A DNA stretch of 64,000 bases from Hymenoscyphus infarciens (GCA_001414345.1 LLCB01000002.1:248001-312000); one strand, 5' to 3'; numbered from the stretch's first letter, positions 44,992 to 58,380 are shown. Notes: generated by a model from the letters alone, not told the origin. A program made the numbers and translations.

Positions 44992-47216
44992 ATGGTCTTC
45001 TTTCCTCTTATAGAAAAAGTACCAATCCCAAACAAGGACATTCCGTCTTGGATATTTGATGATGCCACTTATGATCAAGATGAGCCCGTAACTCACCAAC
45101 ACAATATTTCAATTTCGGTACTGATTTACTGCCAGATGTACATCGATGCTCAAAATCCCTCAAACTCAATTTCCCGAAACCAAGCACGAGTCTTCGTCAA
45201 AAAACTCGTTGCTGGTCTCCAAGCAGCTGGTCTCCAGAAAGGAGATTGTGTTTGTATCCATTCATTCAATGATGTTCGTCCCCTCCTTATCCCACCATTA
45301 CCCCCTCTTCTCATCATCCTCCTAATTCCACTAACACCACCATAAAGATATACTACCCAATCCTCTTCCTCGGAATAATTGCCGCCGGCGGCATCTTCTC
45401 AGGAACCAACCCCTCATACACACCCTTCGAGCTAACGCACCATATCAAAACCGCCGCGACAAAATTCATTTTCACGGAGCCGGAAATGCTTCCTAATATT
45501 CTTGAAGCGAGCAAGGAATGTAAGATCTCTGAAGATAGGATTTGGATTTTTGATGTTCTTGGGAAACTTTTGCCGGAGGGTTTTAGGTCTTGGAGAGCTC
45601 TTCTGGAGTATGGGGAGAGGGAATGGGAGCGGTTTGATGATGAGCGGTTGGCGGGGGAGACTACTGCTGCTAGGTTGTTTAGTATGTTTGCTTTTTCTCA
45701 ATTTGGAGGGGTTTTGATGTCGTGATTTTGGGCAATTCGGCTTTCTGGGAGTGAAGAGAACTTCTCTTGATGAGGATTACTATGCTGATAAAATGCAGGT
45801 TCTGGAACGACGGGATTACCGAAAGCCGCTAATTTGAGTCATTTAAATTTCGTTGCTGAGCATACGCTTACGCAGGAGATTAATCCGAAGCCTTGGAAGG
45901 TGGGTTTCTCTCCCTTTGTCTTGTTTACTGCGGCAAGGAGCTAATGATTGCAGCAAATACGCTTACTCTGTCTCCCCATGTTCCACGCAGCTTGCGTACC
46001 AGGTATGTTCCCCTTTCCTCCCTTCCCTTCTCAATGAAACTGATCTTTCTTCTTTCGAAAAAGTGGCGCACACCACAGTTCTCAAAGCCGGAACTCCAGC
46101 GGTCATCATGCGACGATTTGAATTGGCTGAATTCCTCGAGGTAACTGATAGATTCAAGATCACCGAATGGGCTATCGTTCCTCCGATTGCGATTGGGATT
46201 GTTATGAGTCCGGTCACGAAGAAGTATTCTCTTAAGAGTGTGAGGAATGTTATGGTTGGGGCTGCGCCGTTGAGTAAGGAGTCTCAATTAGCATTGAAGA
46301 AGTTGTTGCAGGATGGGTGTTTTGTTTTGCAGTAAGCGGTCTCTTCGAGCCCACTCTGGGCAGATATGTGTTGAGAGGAAGAACTGATTTTGGAACCTCT
46401 TTAGGGTATGGGGAATGACCGAGTTGAGCTGTGTTGCTGCTATGTTCTACTACCCCGAAAACGACGATACAGGGAGTATCGGTCGCATAATACCCAATTG
46501 TGAAGCAAAGTAAGCCAATTCCTCTTCCCGTAAGCCCCACAGGCAGATAACTAAACCCATAGACTCATCGACGACAACGGAAAAGAAATAACAACCTACG
46601 ACACAACAGGAGAATGTAAGGCCCCTCTTTCTTCCCTCCTGCTCCCTTAACACTAAACCATCATAGTATGTATCCGCGGCCCAACAGTGATAAAATCCTA
46701 CTTCCAAAACCCCACCGCCACCTCGGAAAGTTTCGACTCGGAAAACTTCATAAAAACAGGCGATATCGTCTACTGTTCCGCAAAAAGCAAAAAATGGTAT
46801 ATCGTCGATCGAAAGAAGGAACTCATTAAAGTCAGAGGGTTTCAGGTTGCGCCACCGGAGATTGAGAGTGTGCTTTTGGGTCATCCGGGGATTGTTGATG
46901 CGGCTGTTATTGGGGTTAAGGTGGGCGGTGATGGTGAGTTGTTTTTTTCTTTTGGTTTTGTTGGGTTGATTTGAGAGCAAGTGGGACTAATGAGGCCACA
47001 GAATGTCCGAGAGCTTATGTTGTTAGGAGACCGGGAAAGAATGATATTCGGGAAGATGAGGTGATAGAGTGGTGTGCGACAAGATTGGCCAAGTTCAAGA
47101 GGTTGACTGGGGGTGTGAGGTTTGTGGAGGGGATTCCTAAGAATGCTAGCGGGAAGATTTTGAAGAGAGTTTTGAGGGATGAGGCTGAGAAGGAGGGGCA
47201 GAAGGCTAAATTGTGA
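44992..47216 (+). CDS. 4-coumarate-CoA-ligase-like acyl-CoA synthetase
   Basis: Nine exons: 44992-45273, 45348-45681, 45799-45899, 45954-46002, 46064-46331, 46405-46509, 46563-46615, 46667-46933 and 47002-47216; 557 residues. This AMP-binding (ANL superfamily) enzyme activates a carboxylic acid with ATP and transfers it to CoA. Visible: SSGTTGLPKAANLSH (P-loop, spliced), LCLPMFHAACVP, VWGMTELSC, and LCIRGPTVIKSYF. FIKTGDIVY, YIVDRKKELIKVRGFQVAP and a C-terminal PKNASGKILKRVL with the catalytic Lys complete the set. The last three residues are AKL, a variant peroxisomal targeting signal type 1, so peroxisomal location is likely. The substrate (fatty, phenylpropanoid-like or other) cannot be told from sequence. 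It has more introns than any neighbour and all joins restore family motifs. Confidence 0.92.
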
Positions 47217-47914
47217 AGGCTTCTCTCGGTGTGGCGTTTCGATGCAAGAATGGGTATTGAATAATCAATGTGGTTATTCAAAGTTAGATATACAGATTTA
47301 ATCTACATGACCACTTCGTTTATTGCTGTTTCATTGTATGTTCTTTTCTTTCGTATGCATACTAAACACTAGGGTTGGAGGAAGATGCTTTTCGCGACTT
47401 CTGGATATTCTAGCTAGCCTTCGAGTTTCTCTACCTTGTAATTCGTCGTCAAGATGTGATCCCCAATAATCAGTCGCTTTGCTTTCTCGAACTTGCAAGA
47501 ATCGCAAGCAGTGAAGAATTGGTGTAGCATTGACAGTAGTTACTAATTAGCATTCCGAGTCTGGATCCAAAAATATTCCATTACTGCCCTACCAATTTGG
47601 CTCATGGCCTTTTCAAGTTTATGTCGCTTCACTTCCAATTCCTTTTTGTTGTGTAATACGCAGGTGTGTCTTATTGACTCATAATGTCAATTGTTGTTTT
47701 CTTTTCTTTTTTTTGATGTTACTTGAGCGTGGTAATGGTGCCTTGTGGTGTTATCCTCGGGCACCACACGAATTAGAAACTTGTCCTTTTACTCGTCTAT
47801 TTCTTCTTGTTATTTAGCACTATCTTGTAGTTTAAGTTTTTTGCTTGGGTTTGACTTTGTTTCAGGTCCCATGGAGACTATTTTATTTTTATATAACCAA
47901 AAATCTTTTGGTGT
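47217..47914. other. Intergenic region, no gene seen
   Basis: 3' flank of the synthetase up to the second MITE. The frame at 47745-47951 is chance. Confidence 0.4.
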
Positions 47915-48364
47915 CAACAGTGGGTGCAGGAATTCCGTGCGCACCCTCTAAATTTAGCCGAAAACACACCAAAAGTCACCCTCTTTACAGCCTTATAAAC
48001 TAGTAAATATATAGTATAACATATCCTAACAACGATCATAGACGTAGAGATTTATAAGAAGAGCATATTCCCAACTAACTACTTAGTTATAACTCCTAAG
48101 CTACGTATATAATTTTAAAAGCTAATATTTTACTAATAAAGTCTCTAAGAGATTATTATAGCATAGACTTTAAGTTACTCTAGCCTAATTAAAAGCTAAG
48201 GAGGTTTAAGTATTAGGTTATACTACTCTTAATACTTCGTTTTATATAAATCTAATAGAGCGTTCTTCTATAATTAGTAGGAGAAGTTAGTAAAAATATG
48301 GTGATTTTGGTGTAGCTTAGCAGAACCTGGGCCTGTGCGCACGGAATTCCTGCACCCACTGTTG
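47915..48364. mobile_element. Second MITE with perfect 30-bp terminal inverted repeats
   Basis: Arms 47915-47944 and 48335-48364 are perfect reverse complements, starting CAACAGTGGGTGCAGG and ending CGTGCGCAC. An imperfect inner extension is shared too (ACACCAAAAGTCACC against ACACCAAAATCACC). Flanks are GTGT on both sides. A 7-bp TTGGTGT also occurs just outside (47908-47914, 48362-48368), which would fit an 8-bp-type (hAT-like) duplication if the element begins at CAGTG. The ~390-bp core is AT-rich and non-coding. The superfamily is unsettled. Confidence 0.8.
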
Positions 48365-49815
48365 GTGTGGTGCTAATGTATGAAAGTAGAGGGAGGAGGC
48401 AAAATAAATGCAATTTATTATTAGAAATTGACCCGACTTCTCAAGAACGATTTCAAATGAAAAATCTCCAAAGATGCAGATATAAATATCAAATTCATTG
48501 CTGCTTCGCACGAGAGAGCTTCCGGCTCATGTCTTCTTCCGGATGTCCAGTGGATGGCTGAACGGTGTGTTCCGCATACAATCGTTACTTGAACTTCATC
48601 CGCCCAGTCTCTTCAAAGCACTCCAAAAAAAAAACCTCCGATCAAGTGGTTCTTCCCCCGTAATAAGCGAAGACTTCGACAGCACTAAGCACTTCGAAGG
48701 TAGAAGTACAACATAAGCATCACAATTATTTTATCGAGGAAACTGGTTGCCATCACCCATGCATCTGCTCTAAACTTTTTGTGTTCACATTATGAAAAGA
48801 GAGACCTCCGGGAAGTGAGTGTTTTGCACACCTTGGAATGGCCACCCTCCCTTGTGGTTATCTCGAAGCATCCTCTTTCCTTCTACAGTTTCTCTAGATA
48901 TGCCTATAGTTTATATGCTGGAACTCTTGGTTCTTTCGTACGCTATTTTTACAATACAAGAACTCTTAGTGGGTTTACTAGGTTAGGAATAGTGCGGATT
49001 GTATATTGAGTTGTTTTCTGATATAGCATATATGTGTTTGATAGAGAAAACACAGTAGATCAAAATTACCACATCTCAGAAGAGGCGACATTTTTTATAG
49101 GATGTGTCTTGTTAAAGTATAAACAATAGGTTAGAAGATTTTTACGTGAAAATCTAGCTTATGACTATTCCCCCTCTAAACGCGGTGCTTCTTGAATATC
49201 TTTGAATTTCTTTTGGCAATCTCTCTTCTCGCTGCCCGCAACTAAAAACGAAAAAGAGAGCAATCAAGGGAGAATCGAGGAGCTAATGGAAGGATCAACA
49301 ACAGCTGAGTAACTTGGGATCGGGTTTCTTAAATCAGGAAGTAACTGGGAGACCATCTTCTGACCATCTTCTAGAAGTTTTTCTACAACACAATAACAAC
49401 AGTATTAGATGTTTCAGCAGTAGCAGTACACGTAAAGATTTCATGGCAGGCAAAAAGCGCAACCTAGTTGCGTCATTCACTAGTATTTTTCCAAAGAGAT
49501 ACAACCAGTGTCTAACATACTCACACGGAAAAGGGCAGTGCATTGTAATGCGCTGTGATGCGCTGTCATGAAGGCTTCTGATTCTCCCCCTCCCTGTAAA
49601 AAGACGTCGGTGCCCTGAAGCCATAGGTAGGATTACCACAGAGATTCTGGGGGCTAATTTATAAGTAAGTCCACCGAAATACAGCGCTCGCGCCAGGTTG
49701 AGACTTCAGGGCTTTTTGATCACGTTCTCCCCTCCGTATCCCCTCAGAGGACAGCAAGTTACCGTTGCATTGTGTCAAGCTACATCTATGCCTGGGTGGT
49801 TTGAAGCATTATCTA

Positions 49816-49925
49816 GCTTACTAGGCAATTGGCAGCTTACTAGCAACCTGCTTTTGGCCCCCAACTATTCCTGTGGCTTACTCGTTCATTGACGGCTTAC
49901 TTCGCAAATATTTATGTGGCTTACT
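49816..49925 (+). repeat. Cluster of five GCTTACT heptamers
   Basis: Perfect GCTTACT at 49816, 49835, 49876, 49895 and 49919, with a related GCTTACC at about 50044. Spacing alternates near 19-24 and 41 bp. The flanking sequence does not repeat well. Confidence 0.55.
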
Positions 49926-52189
49926 TGAGGGTTACCCGCCAACAAAAATTCATGTACCTTACCGGTTGATTATGCGGTTACTCGCGACGTTCTTTTTGGT
50001 CCCCAAATTTGATATGGAGTAGTGGTTCCCTGAAGAACCCCTAGGCTTACCCGACGCCTTTTTGCAACGCATTACAGCGCACTTTTTACCGCGCCCTTGC
50101 AACAAATGCAAAGCGGCCGAGCGCATCACCAATTAACAAAGACATCTAGAAAAGAGTATCTGAATAACTGATATGGATTGTTTTCGTTTCTAATCCTCCG
50201 AGTTCTACTGTAGCTCAAGCTGGGCCTTCACATTCCGTCTCATAGGCAAGTGGTGTCACTGAAGTTTGATTCGGTGTGAAAACTATCAACTAGGTGGGGT
50301 TGACCCTTCAAGGTGTCGCCTACTTTAGGTATATAGACACGGTCTCTATTCCAACCCTCCGGACTACTATCCTTAAAGCAACCTCCTTACCTCAAACTAA
50401 GCAATACAAGCCAGCTTTTTCTATTCAAATCGCCTATGCGCGCTTCGGTCATGCACTTTAATTGTACAACGAAGTTGAAAATCTTATCTCATAGTCGACA
50501 CTACATCCCGGTTAGCTAAGTAACAATGTCACCAAACAATGATACAAGAATTTTCAGAGTAGCAGAACTTTCCCCAAGAATTGACAGCAAGACCTTTTTT
50601 AACTCTACGCTAGATTGTCAACATTACTTTAAGGTGTTTATACACTACAAGTTTCAGATCTCTAGCCTCTCGTTTTTCTACCGATCCACTACACTCGAAG
50701 ACTTGGCAGAGCCTGGGCGTATTGGAAGGTCAGAATGATGTCTTCGTCATCCTCGGGCCAGCGCGTCAACAAGAAGACTAATTTTCAGCTCTAACCAGGT
50801 TTAATAGAAGTCAACCAACGGGAGCCAACCTCACATCAACTCATGAAGACATCCACCAAGATCTTGCCAGCAATAATACTTGACATGAAGTCCTTTCATC
50901 TTGCTGGATACACATGGCATCACTTCAGCTTCGTTGCTTGAACTACCACAAATTGCAAGTATTTAAAGGGGTATCTTTGGCAACATATCAAAGAAAGAGT
51001 TGTTGGATTTGACATGGAACAGGAAGAAAAGTAACAGGGAATTGGAAGGGAGATGTTTCCTTTGTGAAGCAAATATATTATCCTTTCTCGTCGCCTCTCA
51101 CGATTTGGATTGTATAGATACTTCCCGCCTAACTTCGTAAAAGCCGACCTTTGGGTCAATCTTTTAGTGAACTTGAAACCAATTAACTCTACTAAGTCAG
51201 TTTCGGAGTAGACACTTCCTGGCAATATTGCCTATCAGACTATTAGCCATCTTACCTTTTAGAAATAATCTAGGCCTTCTGATATTCCGGGACAAATAGT
51301 TCTCTCTATTTGGAGCTCGAGCTACCGGTTCAGAATCAGAGCTAGAATGAGGATTTAGGTTGATCCAGAAAGTATATAAATCAGCCACGAGGAACGAACT
51401 TTTATAGATTGTTCCTGGACAAGTCGAAGTTGTCAAATGAGCAGTGAAAAGATCTGTTTGTAAGCTCACCCCGAGCAGTCCGGTGATTTTGAGTAAATGG
51501 AATCCCTTCGAGAATTCAAGGTATATCAGCTGGTCGAGTGTGTCGAAAATTGTAAGGAATGGAATGTTTAACCCGCGGTTCTAAATTCAAGGGGTTCTCG
51601 GACAAAGAAGTAATAACCCAGCACAAGATGTTCCTTTTTAGTTCCATATGGCTCCTTCAGCCAATAAAGCCTCTGGCTCACAAGCTCCGTGTCATTAAGA
51701 TGTACCTCGGTTTACAGACCAAAACCGAGGTTGAACAGTGGATGGCCTCGCCACAATTCGAACCCCACTGGCGCAAATATTACGAGACTGGCCCGACCCT
51801 CAGAATAAAGAAAAGACGAACGGACCCAAGTTGAATGAAATCCAGGGGGAACTAGCAGCAGGAGAGACCGGGTGCAGAGAAATGTGCACCTCCCACAGCA
51901 AGTAACCACTCTTCAAAGTACCAGAGAAAGGCACTGTTTTTGTCTCCGAATCCAGGTAATAATATCAAAACATTATCCATCAGAAAGAACAACCAGATTA
52001 CTCGAAGTAGATTAACAGTAGTCAAGTAAACGTTCTTGATCTTATCTTTGACTAAATGAATTACTTGTTTTAGTTCTTTCGAAGATCTTACATTGTTAAA
52101 TAATTTCATAATCTCCAAAAACGCTAGATGTCCTTATTCTAGCAATTCCATAAAACTTTCCCAAAGAAACGAACTTACTAGATATAACA

Positions 52190-53200
52190 TCCTGAGAAGG
52201 ATCTAATCTTGCTATATACAGTTCTATTTGTCTAGAGCTTCTAAGTAATTTAATAGAATAAATGACTTTACTAGAAACTAAATTTTTAATAAAGAGAAAT
52301 CAGAAAGTATTATTTTTCAAGTAGGAAATAGAGTAAAACTTTATTATTATTTCTCTCTCTCTTATATACGTGCTCTTATACTTTTACTTTTTATAAGCTA
52401 TTAAGTACTAATATACCTCTATAGTTATACCCTATTTATTATAACTCTTATATAAGAAGAAGAAGAAGAAAAGAAGGAAGTCAGAAGAAGCTAAGAAGAG
52501 CTAGAGAGCTAGTAAATAATAAATAGCGATATCATAATATACCTCCTTAGCCTTTTTTATATGAAAGTTATACGAGAAGTAAATATATTTCCTCTACTAT
52601 TCTCTTACTCTCTCTACCCTTCCTCCCATCTCCTCTCCTAATATACTTAAAGAAAGAAGTAAAGAGAAAAAGCTTAAGAGTATAAAGATAAAAGAGGAGA
52701 TAGAGTTATAAGAATACGTAGTGAGAAATATTAGACTGATTTTAAGTAGTAGTTTTAAAAATTCTTACTCTTCTAACCTCTATCTGTGTTTTACGTTTTA
52801 GGATTTGCGAGTTTTTAGTTGCTTTAGAGTTTAGTGTATTTAGGATGCTATAACTATTCTAATTATTCGAAGTAATTTGGAACACGTTTCTTAGATAAAT
52901 AAAATTATAGGAAGGCTACTTCGTTACTTTGAGCTGATATTTACCAAAGATTCTTTGTAGTATTTTGTTTATTCTGAATCTTTAAAAGAAGTTTATTTGA
53001 CAACTGATCTTACACGACTGTTTATAAATTAAGCTTCTTAATTCTATTTCAGTATACGCTAGTCTTTCTACAGTACATTCAATTTCTGCAACCATTGCAC
53101 AAAATGTAAAGAAATAAACAAACGTACCTGAATAGTAATTTATACTATCTTCTATTCATTGTTGAGCGGAAATTCACAATCATAATTCATGTTCAGAAAA
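52190..53200. repeat. AT-rich, RIP-like relic
   Basis: Composition switches to TA-rich sequence poor in CpA, TpG and CpG, with purine/pyrimidine blocks (AAGAAGAAGAAG at 52460; CTCTCTACCC at 52610). It resembles the decayed interior of the 11.5-21.5 kb island, but I found no terminal repeats or target duplication. Probably an old transposon remnant. Confidence 0.45.
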
Positions 53201-53283
53201 ACCATCGATTCATTTCATGGAAAAACTGCCCACCCAGGGTATCAAACTCACAAACATCCCCCCTATTTCCACCCCCTGCCCCC

Positions 53284-55528
53284 CTAAATAATCATCACAT
53301 CCCCATTGCCGCCTCTCCAAACCTCATAACTCAAGACCATATGGTTAGAGTAATACATCAAAATCCTCCACCTCTCACCCCCAGGCTCCCCTCCAACCCG
53401 CACTCCACCCGCACCAAACACCCTACTGGCAGCAACCCCCAACAAAGGTTTCCTGCCTTTCGCAGCGACTTGATGTTTGATGAAAGGAATCAGATGCTCA
53501 ATTCTGAACCCGACAACTGGTCCCAAACCCGAAAAACCACTCTCCATGCGAGTCAAAGAGATAATAGCCGCATCACCAGCTTGCGAGGCAACGACGATGA
53601 GGTGTAGAGGTGCGATATGAACGCACATGTTCAATCTATTCGATTGTTCGAGGAACTCGGGGAAACGACGAAGAGGGTGACGAATAACATGTGTAGCAAT
53701 CATCCTAGGAAGGCCGCGAGTCGGAGGGATAAGTTCAATCGTAGCTGAAAAGGTGCGGAAGATTGTTGCGCCATCGGGGAGGTGGAATTCTGATGCCTGT
53801 AGAGACTCCGGCGTGGATTCGACTGGAATTGGGGCGTTGGCGTCTTGGTTCTGCACATTCATGCGAGCGCGGCTTTCAAGTCTTCTCCAGTCCGCACGGG
53901 TTTGTATTCTGGCGGGTATTGTATTTACCAGTTGACGGAAGAATTCGTGGTTTAGGGATCTCTCTTTTCCAGCCCTACTTCTGGCCCAAGTTCTGGCGTC
54001 CACGACGGCGGAATTGACGAGTGCGTCTAGGGTGAGATTGATTGAAACTCGATGAGGAGGGGGGACAGCTTGGCTGCGCGAAGACTCTGCTGGTGTGCCT
54101 GGCACAACCTCTTCGTCCGAGTCGGAATCCCCGTCTGCTGGTTCCTTTTCGAGCTTATACATCCCAGGGGTGTTGAGACGAATTTGGGTCGTCTGATCAA
54201 TTATCTCCAGAACGCTATCCCTGATATCCATGTATGTTCCAAGTCTGTTGTTAACTTGCGGATTTCGAAATTTTACCGCGCTGATGAGATCTTCAAGTCC
54301 AAGAGCTTCTGGTGCGCTTTGTGCGAGCTTAAAGCTATCCGGAGGCAGTACTAAGACACACCATCCCCTACGAGATCAGCAAAAGTCTTTGGCATCTCAA
54401 CAAAAGAATGAGAAACTAACCAATCTCCACGAAGGGCACCCTGTAAGAAGAACTCCGCGCGGTCATTTATGCTCGTACCCCATAATTTGACTTTCCACTA
54501 AGACATAATTAGAATTGTTTTTCTGGATATAGAAGATACATCGCTTGGAGCCTCACCAAATAGCCATGTACATCCGACGCAAGAATCAGTTCTGCATCAC
54601 CAGCAGCATTGCCGACAAACGCAATGCTCGGAATATTACGAGCTCCAATGCCCATTTGGTATGTGAATTTGTAACCATTGTACCGATGATCGTCAGCCGA
54701 CAAGGGCGATACATTCAGCTCTTCATAAGCCTCTGGGCCAACTAGTGTCTGTAAATCGATTGATTGTGGCCCAAGTTGTCTGGGTCTGTGTTTAGTGGCA
54801 AACGCAAAGAGGCGGACCTGTTGCAGATTGGTAGAGACTGCGATGAGCCGTGATTTCTCGTGTATCGCCAAACCCCAGGCGCTTATTCCAACGTTCTCAT
54901 GAAATAGACTGTACAAATTAGCGTAATTCGTGGGCAGAAGGAACTTTGTACTCACGGCTTGATATCAACGGATGAGCCATTTCCAAGCTTCGGGTCCAAT
55001 ACCTTGATACGATTCCAGATGGCCGTGGTATAAAATGCAACGACGTCTCCATCATCACAAGAAAGAAGGATGATCTCTTCCTTGCCTAAGTTGCCGCAGA
55101 TGATATGGTTGGCATAATGTCCGTTATTGAAATCAATGACGCCCTCGACACCAAATGATTCAAGCGTCGCTGGAATCGGGATCACTAGATCAGGTTTGCC
55201 TGGAAGCTTGTGCTCGACGTTCTTTGGGATGGTGACATGAATTTCATCTCCGCAAACGACGAAAAATAGCTTTGGAGGCCAATCAGCATCACCTCGATAG
55301 ATTTCCAATCACACTTACGTTGAACCTTTGCGAGAGCGCGCACAAGTTGTTCCTCCATTTGGCGACCTCTGGAATGTCTGGTGGTGGGACTCCATCTCTG
55401 GGGGGGAACTGCAGGCCGTCAGTCAGACTTTACTCTCCAGCGGGGGAGTGTTGCCTTACGCGCTCTTGCGATGCTTGACGGTGGAAGCATCCAATATCCA
55501 CCTGCTTGAAATTGCGCTTTGGGTCCAT
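53284..55528 (-). CDS. CRT10-family protein (ribonucleotide reductase transcription regulator family)
   Basis: Minus-strand exons 55460-55528, 55319-55408, 54956-55269, 54557-54908, 54421-54497 and 53284-54367 give 661 residues. It matches the Crt10 family as I know it: WRNNLCALSQRFN joined to LFFVVCGDEIHVTIP, then FHENVGISAWGLAIHEKSRLIAVSTN. DAELILASDVHGYL joined to WKVKLWGTS follows, and GDW joined to GWCVLVLP. An acidic Ser/Asp stretch (DGDSDSDEEVVPGTPAESS) lies in the middle. The fold is likely WD40-like. Yeast Crt10 represses ribonucleotide reductase genes; that role is only inferred here. The acceptor at 54368-54369 was chosen because other AGs downstream lead to stops or lose the conserved GW segment. 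Confidence 0.88.
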
Positions 55529-58380
55529 TGTGCTGATCAAATTCTAGTGAGCAAAGGTACGTTTGAGAAATGGGGTTTGTTGGGCAGTCTAGGGGTGGTG
55601 GGTTGCTTTGGGTCAGGAGCGGGGAATGAAAGAAACGTGTCTGTGCTTCCAGGCGACACCTTCGTGCCGCCCTTTCAATAATCTACATGGGACCACCAGG
55701 TGATATTACTTACTCTTCCTCTCCCTCTTGCACCGACTCACCCACTTCATGTTGTCTTTCATCTTGGTGGTCCATGATTCCTTTTTTGTTGGACAGATTC
55801 GGTTATTTAAGGGGGAACCTTGTTGTTCGGCTAATACTCGCTCCTCACATGCCTTTTCCCCAGTAGGTGAGCTCAAAGCTTTCCTAGCTGCAGAGAGAAT
55901 ATTTTCCAGAGAGTTAGTAATACCAAGAGCCAAAAGAAGCCCAAGCGCACTCGTCACTGGTGCTTTCTGGATTTAGAAAGCGGCGCCCAAAAATTGAGAC
56001 TTTGACAATGCGAGGCTCGAGTAAGGCTGTCACGGACGAGGCTACTCAAGGCTACTCAAGGCAACTCGAGGCCACCTCGGCCACGCGACTCCTCCGTGCT
56101 TTTCTTCCTCTTCGACAACAACAATCTTCCAATCGCAACGCGTTGATTTCTCGTGCGCGGCATCAATGGGCCGTTAGGAATCTCGCGCAATCACCGTTTT
56201 GCCATCGAACATCCCCAAGCAAGGGACAGGAAGTATTCGCTGTATTTGGCTACAACGCGACAACAAACTTCGCAAAGCGCTTTCCTTCGCCCAAGTCCCT
56301 CTCGAGCCTTCAATACGTTCCCAGGCTGACTGAGGATAGGAATGTGTTCCTGGTGTGAATATGATACTGCCCAAGACCGTTTGGGAGAATCACGAATGGT
56401 CTCGTCGCCTGGATCAGTCCGACACCTACCAATGTCTATAATCTTAATCTTTTGCAAGAGCAGCAGACCAAAAGAATAGACAGCGGAAACGTCCACAATT
56501 TTCGTTCTGAATATTGATTTTGGGAGATTTTGTTCCTATCCAACAAGGTTGGAGAGGGAACTAGATGTCTCTGCCAATGCCCGAATTGTATTTTTTCTTC
56601 TTTTATTAATCTCAAGTTCTCATGGGCCTAGATATTATTGGATGATGAACTAGCTGATGTTCCAATGAAAGGCGTTTTCAGTCAGCGGAGAGGCCGTCCA
56701 GTCGGTATTGTTTTTCTTTCAGGTTGTCCCCTTTGCTCTTGGTCAGGTGCCAGCCTCGTTGTTGGCCTTTGAATTTGGAATTTGGATATTCAAGGTAAGG
56801 GTGGATGTAGACGACCCCGGGATATTTTCTCTTGGATTCGCTAACTTCGGCTCTGGTGAAGCAAGACTGCTCCGTGATCCCAGTGGCTTGTGGTAGCAGT
56901 TGTGCTTCTTTCCGTCTCGTGGCAGTCTTTCATGTGACCAGCGCGTAGTTGTACTGGGTTAATCTTGAGAACAAGGAGAACCCAGTATTATTGCGTGACT
57001 TGTGTACTTGTGAGATATCCGCCTGAGAAGGGAGGTGGTGTTGTGAAGTATCTCAAGGAGGAAGGCTTGTTGTGCACGTGAACATGACGCGATGGGAGGT
57101 TCTTGCCATGGTTTGACAAACGCATCAACGCGCCGAAGGTACGGCCCGGGTTCCGATCCATTCGGAGGCTCAGGCAGTTCGGAAAGAGTCTCCCTCGGTT
57201 GGACAATAAACGCGGCATTATGCCTTTAGTTGTTCTAAAGTTGGGTTAATTTCAATTGTTCTGAGTTTAAAACAATCTATTTGTATTTCCCTAGAAATCC
57301 AAAACAACAACCCTAGTACTAACCTGAAGTATTTACTGCCGCTTTTGTTGTCCTTCGCGAGCCTTCCGTGAGCCCACTTATTTGAAGTTTGGATGGGGCC
57401 AAAAGAGGCTTGGACCTTGCATGCTTGGCAGCCAGCATCCACAGCCCTCCACTTTTGTCAGAAGCATTGGAAATCAACCGGCCTCTCCCATTGGCTGTTT
57501 TGGACGACTGATAAGACTATTCTCTATTTGGAACCTAGCCCATCTAGCCCATGCCAAATTAAGCGATTTGCGACTCTTATCTCTGACCTCTCGCAGCGCT
57601 GGTTGTCGTGAGATTGAGTCGAAGTGAAAAGTATTTTTCATTTTCACCTCACACGCCTGAGTCCTGACATCATTTTCCGGCGTTGTCCATGAGGTGCGGC
57701 TGGAAAATTTCGTTAGCCCATGAGAGCAACAGGACATGAACTTGTTGTAAACAAGGGGTTTGTTTGGGTTGTACGAGGGGAGGGGTTGGATCACAACAAC
57801 CCCAGCACCGAATTCGTTGTACCGGTACCTGAATACGATCATCATTTCAAGTGGAACAGAAGCCATATTCCTTCCTCTTGAGAGCAGGAGCATGAGATAT
57901 CGAAGGCCGGGAAGTTTGGAAGGTTGGAAGGATCAGGGTCTGTACATAGCGGTACGTTGTACTTTGTAATAGGTGTTTGTTGATAGAGTAATGCTGCCGG
58001 CGATATCGGCAAGGCTATGCTTTCAGAGGCTCAGAGCTGCTTAGCTTGCCAGCTTCAGCACGAGCACCACCTTTTGACTTTGGCTCGTGATTAAGTAACA
58101 AAGTACAAACAAAGTATTCTTTCCGGGCTGAAGTCAACTTGAACCTTCAAAATCCGGCACTTCGATATGTCTCATGAAAAACCTTTGCCTTGTGTCTTTG
58201 ATAGGGAGTTATGCCAGCATGAAACAAATTTCACTTTTCAGAGTCCAGACATCGTGCATGTACCGAGTACCCCACATTCTAAAGAAAAAAGAATTACCTG
58301 ATGGGCGGAAATTGAGACCCCTGAAATCTGGTGATGCATCAATGTTCCCCCACCAAGTCCAGTCGCAGCCTTGCCGCCGC

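Larger units (their letters stand above)
48365..53283. other. Gene-poor region
   Basis: Nearly 5 kb without a supported gene. Small frames occur, such as 51559-51834 (plus, TEVEQWMASPQFEPHWRKYY) and 51197-51469 (minus); they could be gene or transposon scraps, but I recognise neither. It contains the GCTTACT motif cluster (49816-49925) and an AT-rich relic (about 52190-53200). Confidence 0.4.

Noticed and set aside
40195..47216. Dehydrogenase, F-box and acyl-CoA synthetase genes as a metabolic cluster
   Set aside because: No backbone synthase, transporter or shared regulatory motif; the F-box gene in between is unrelated. Proximity alone is weak evidence.
55960..56358. 132-codon plus-strand open frame
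   Set aside because: Low-complexity, basic, overlapping other frames, with short internal repeats (AGGCTACTCA) and no recognisable domain.
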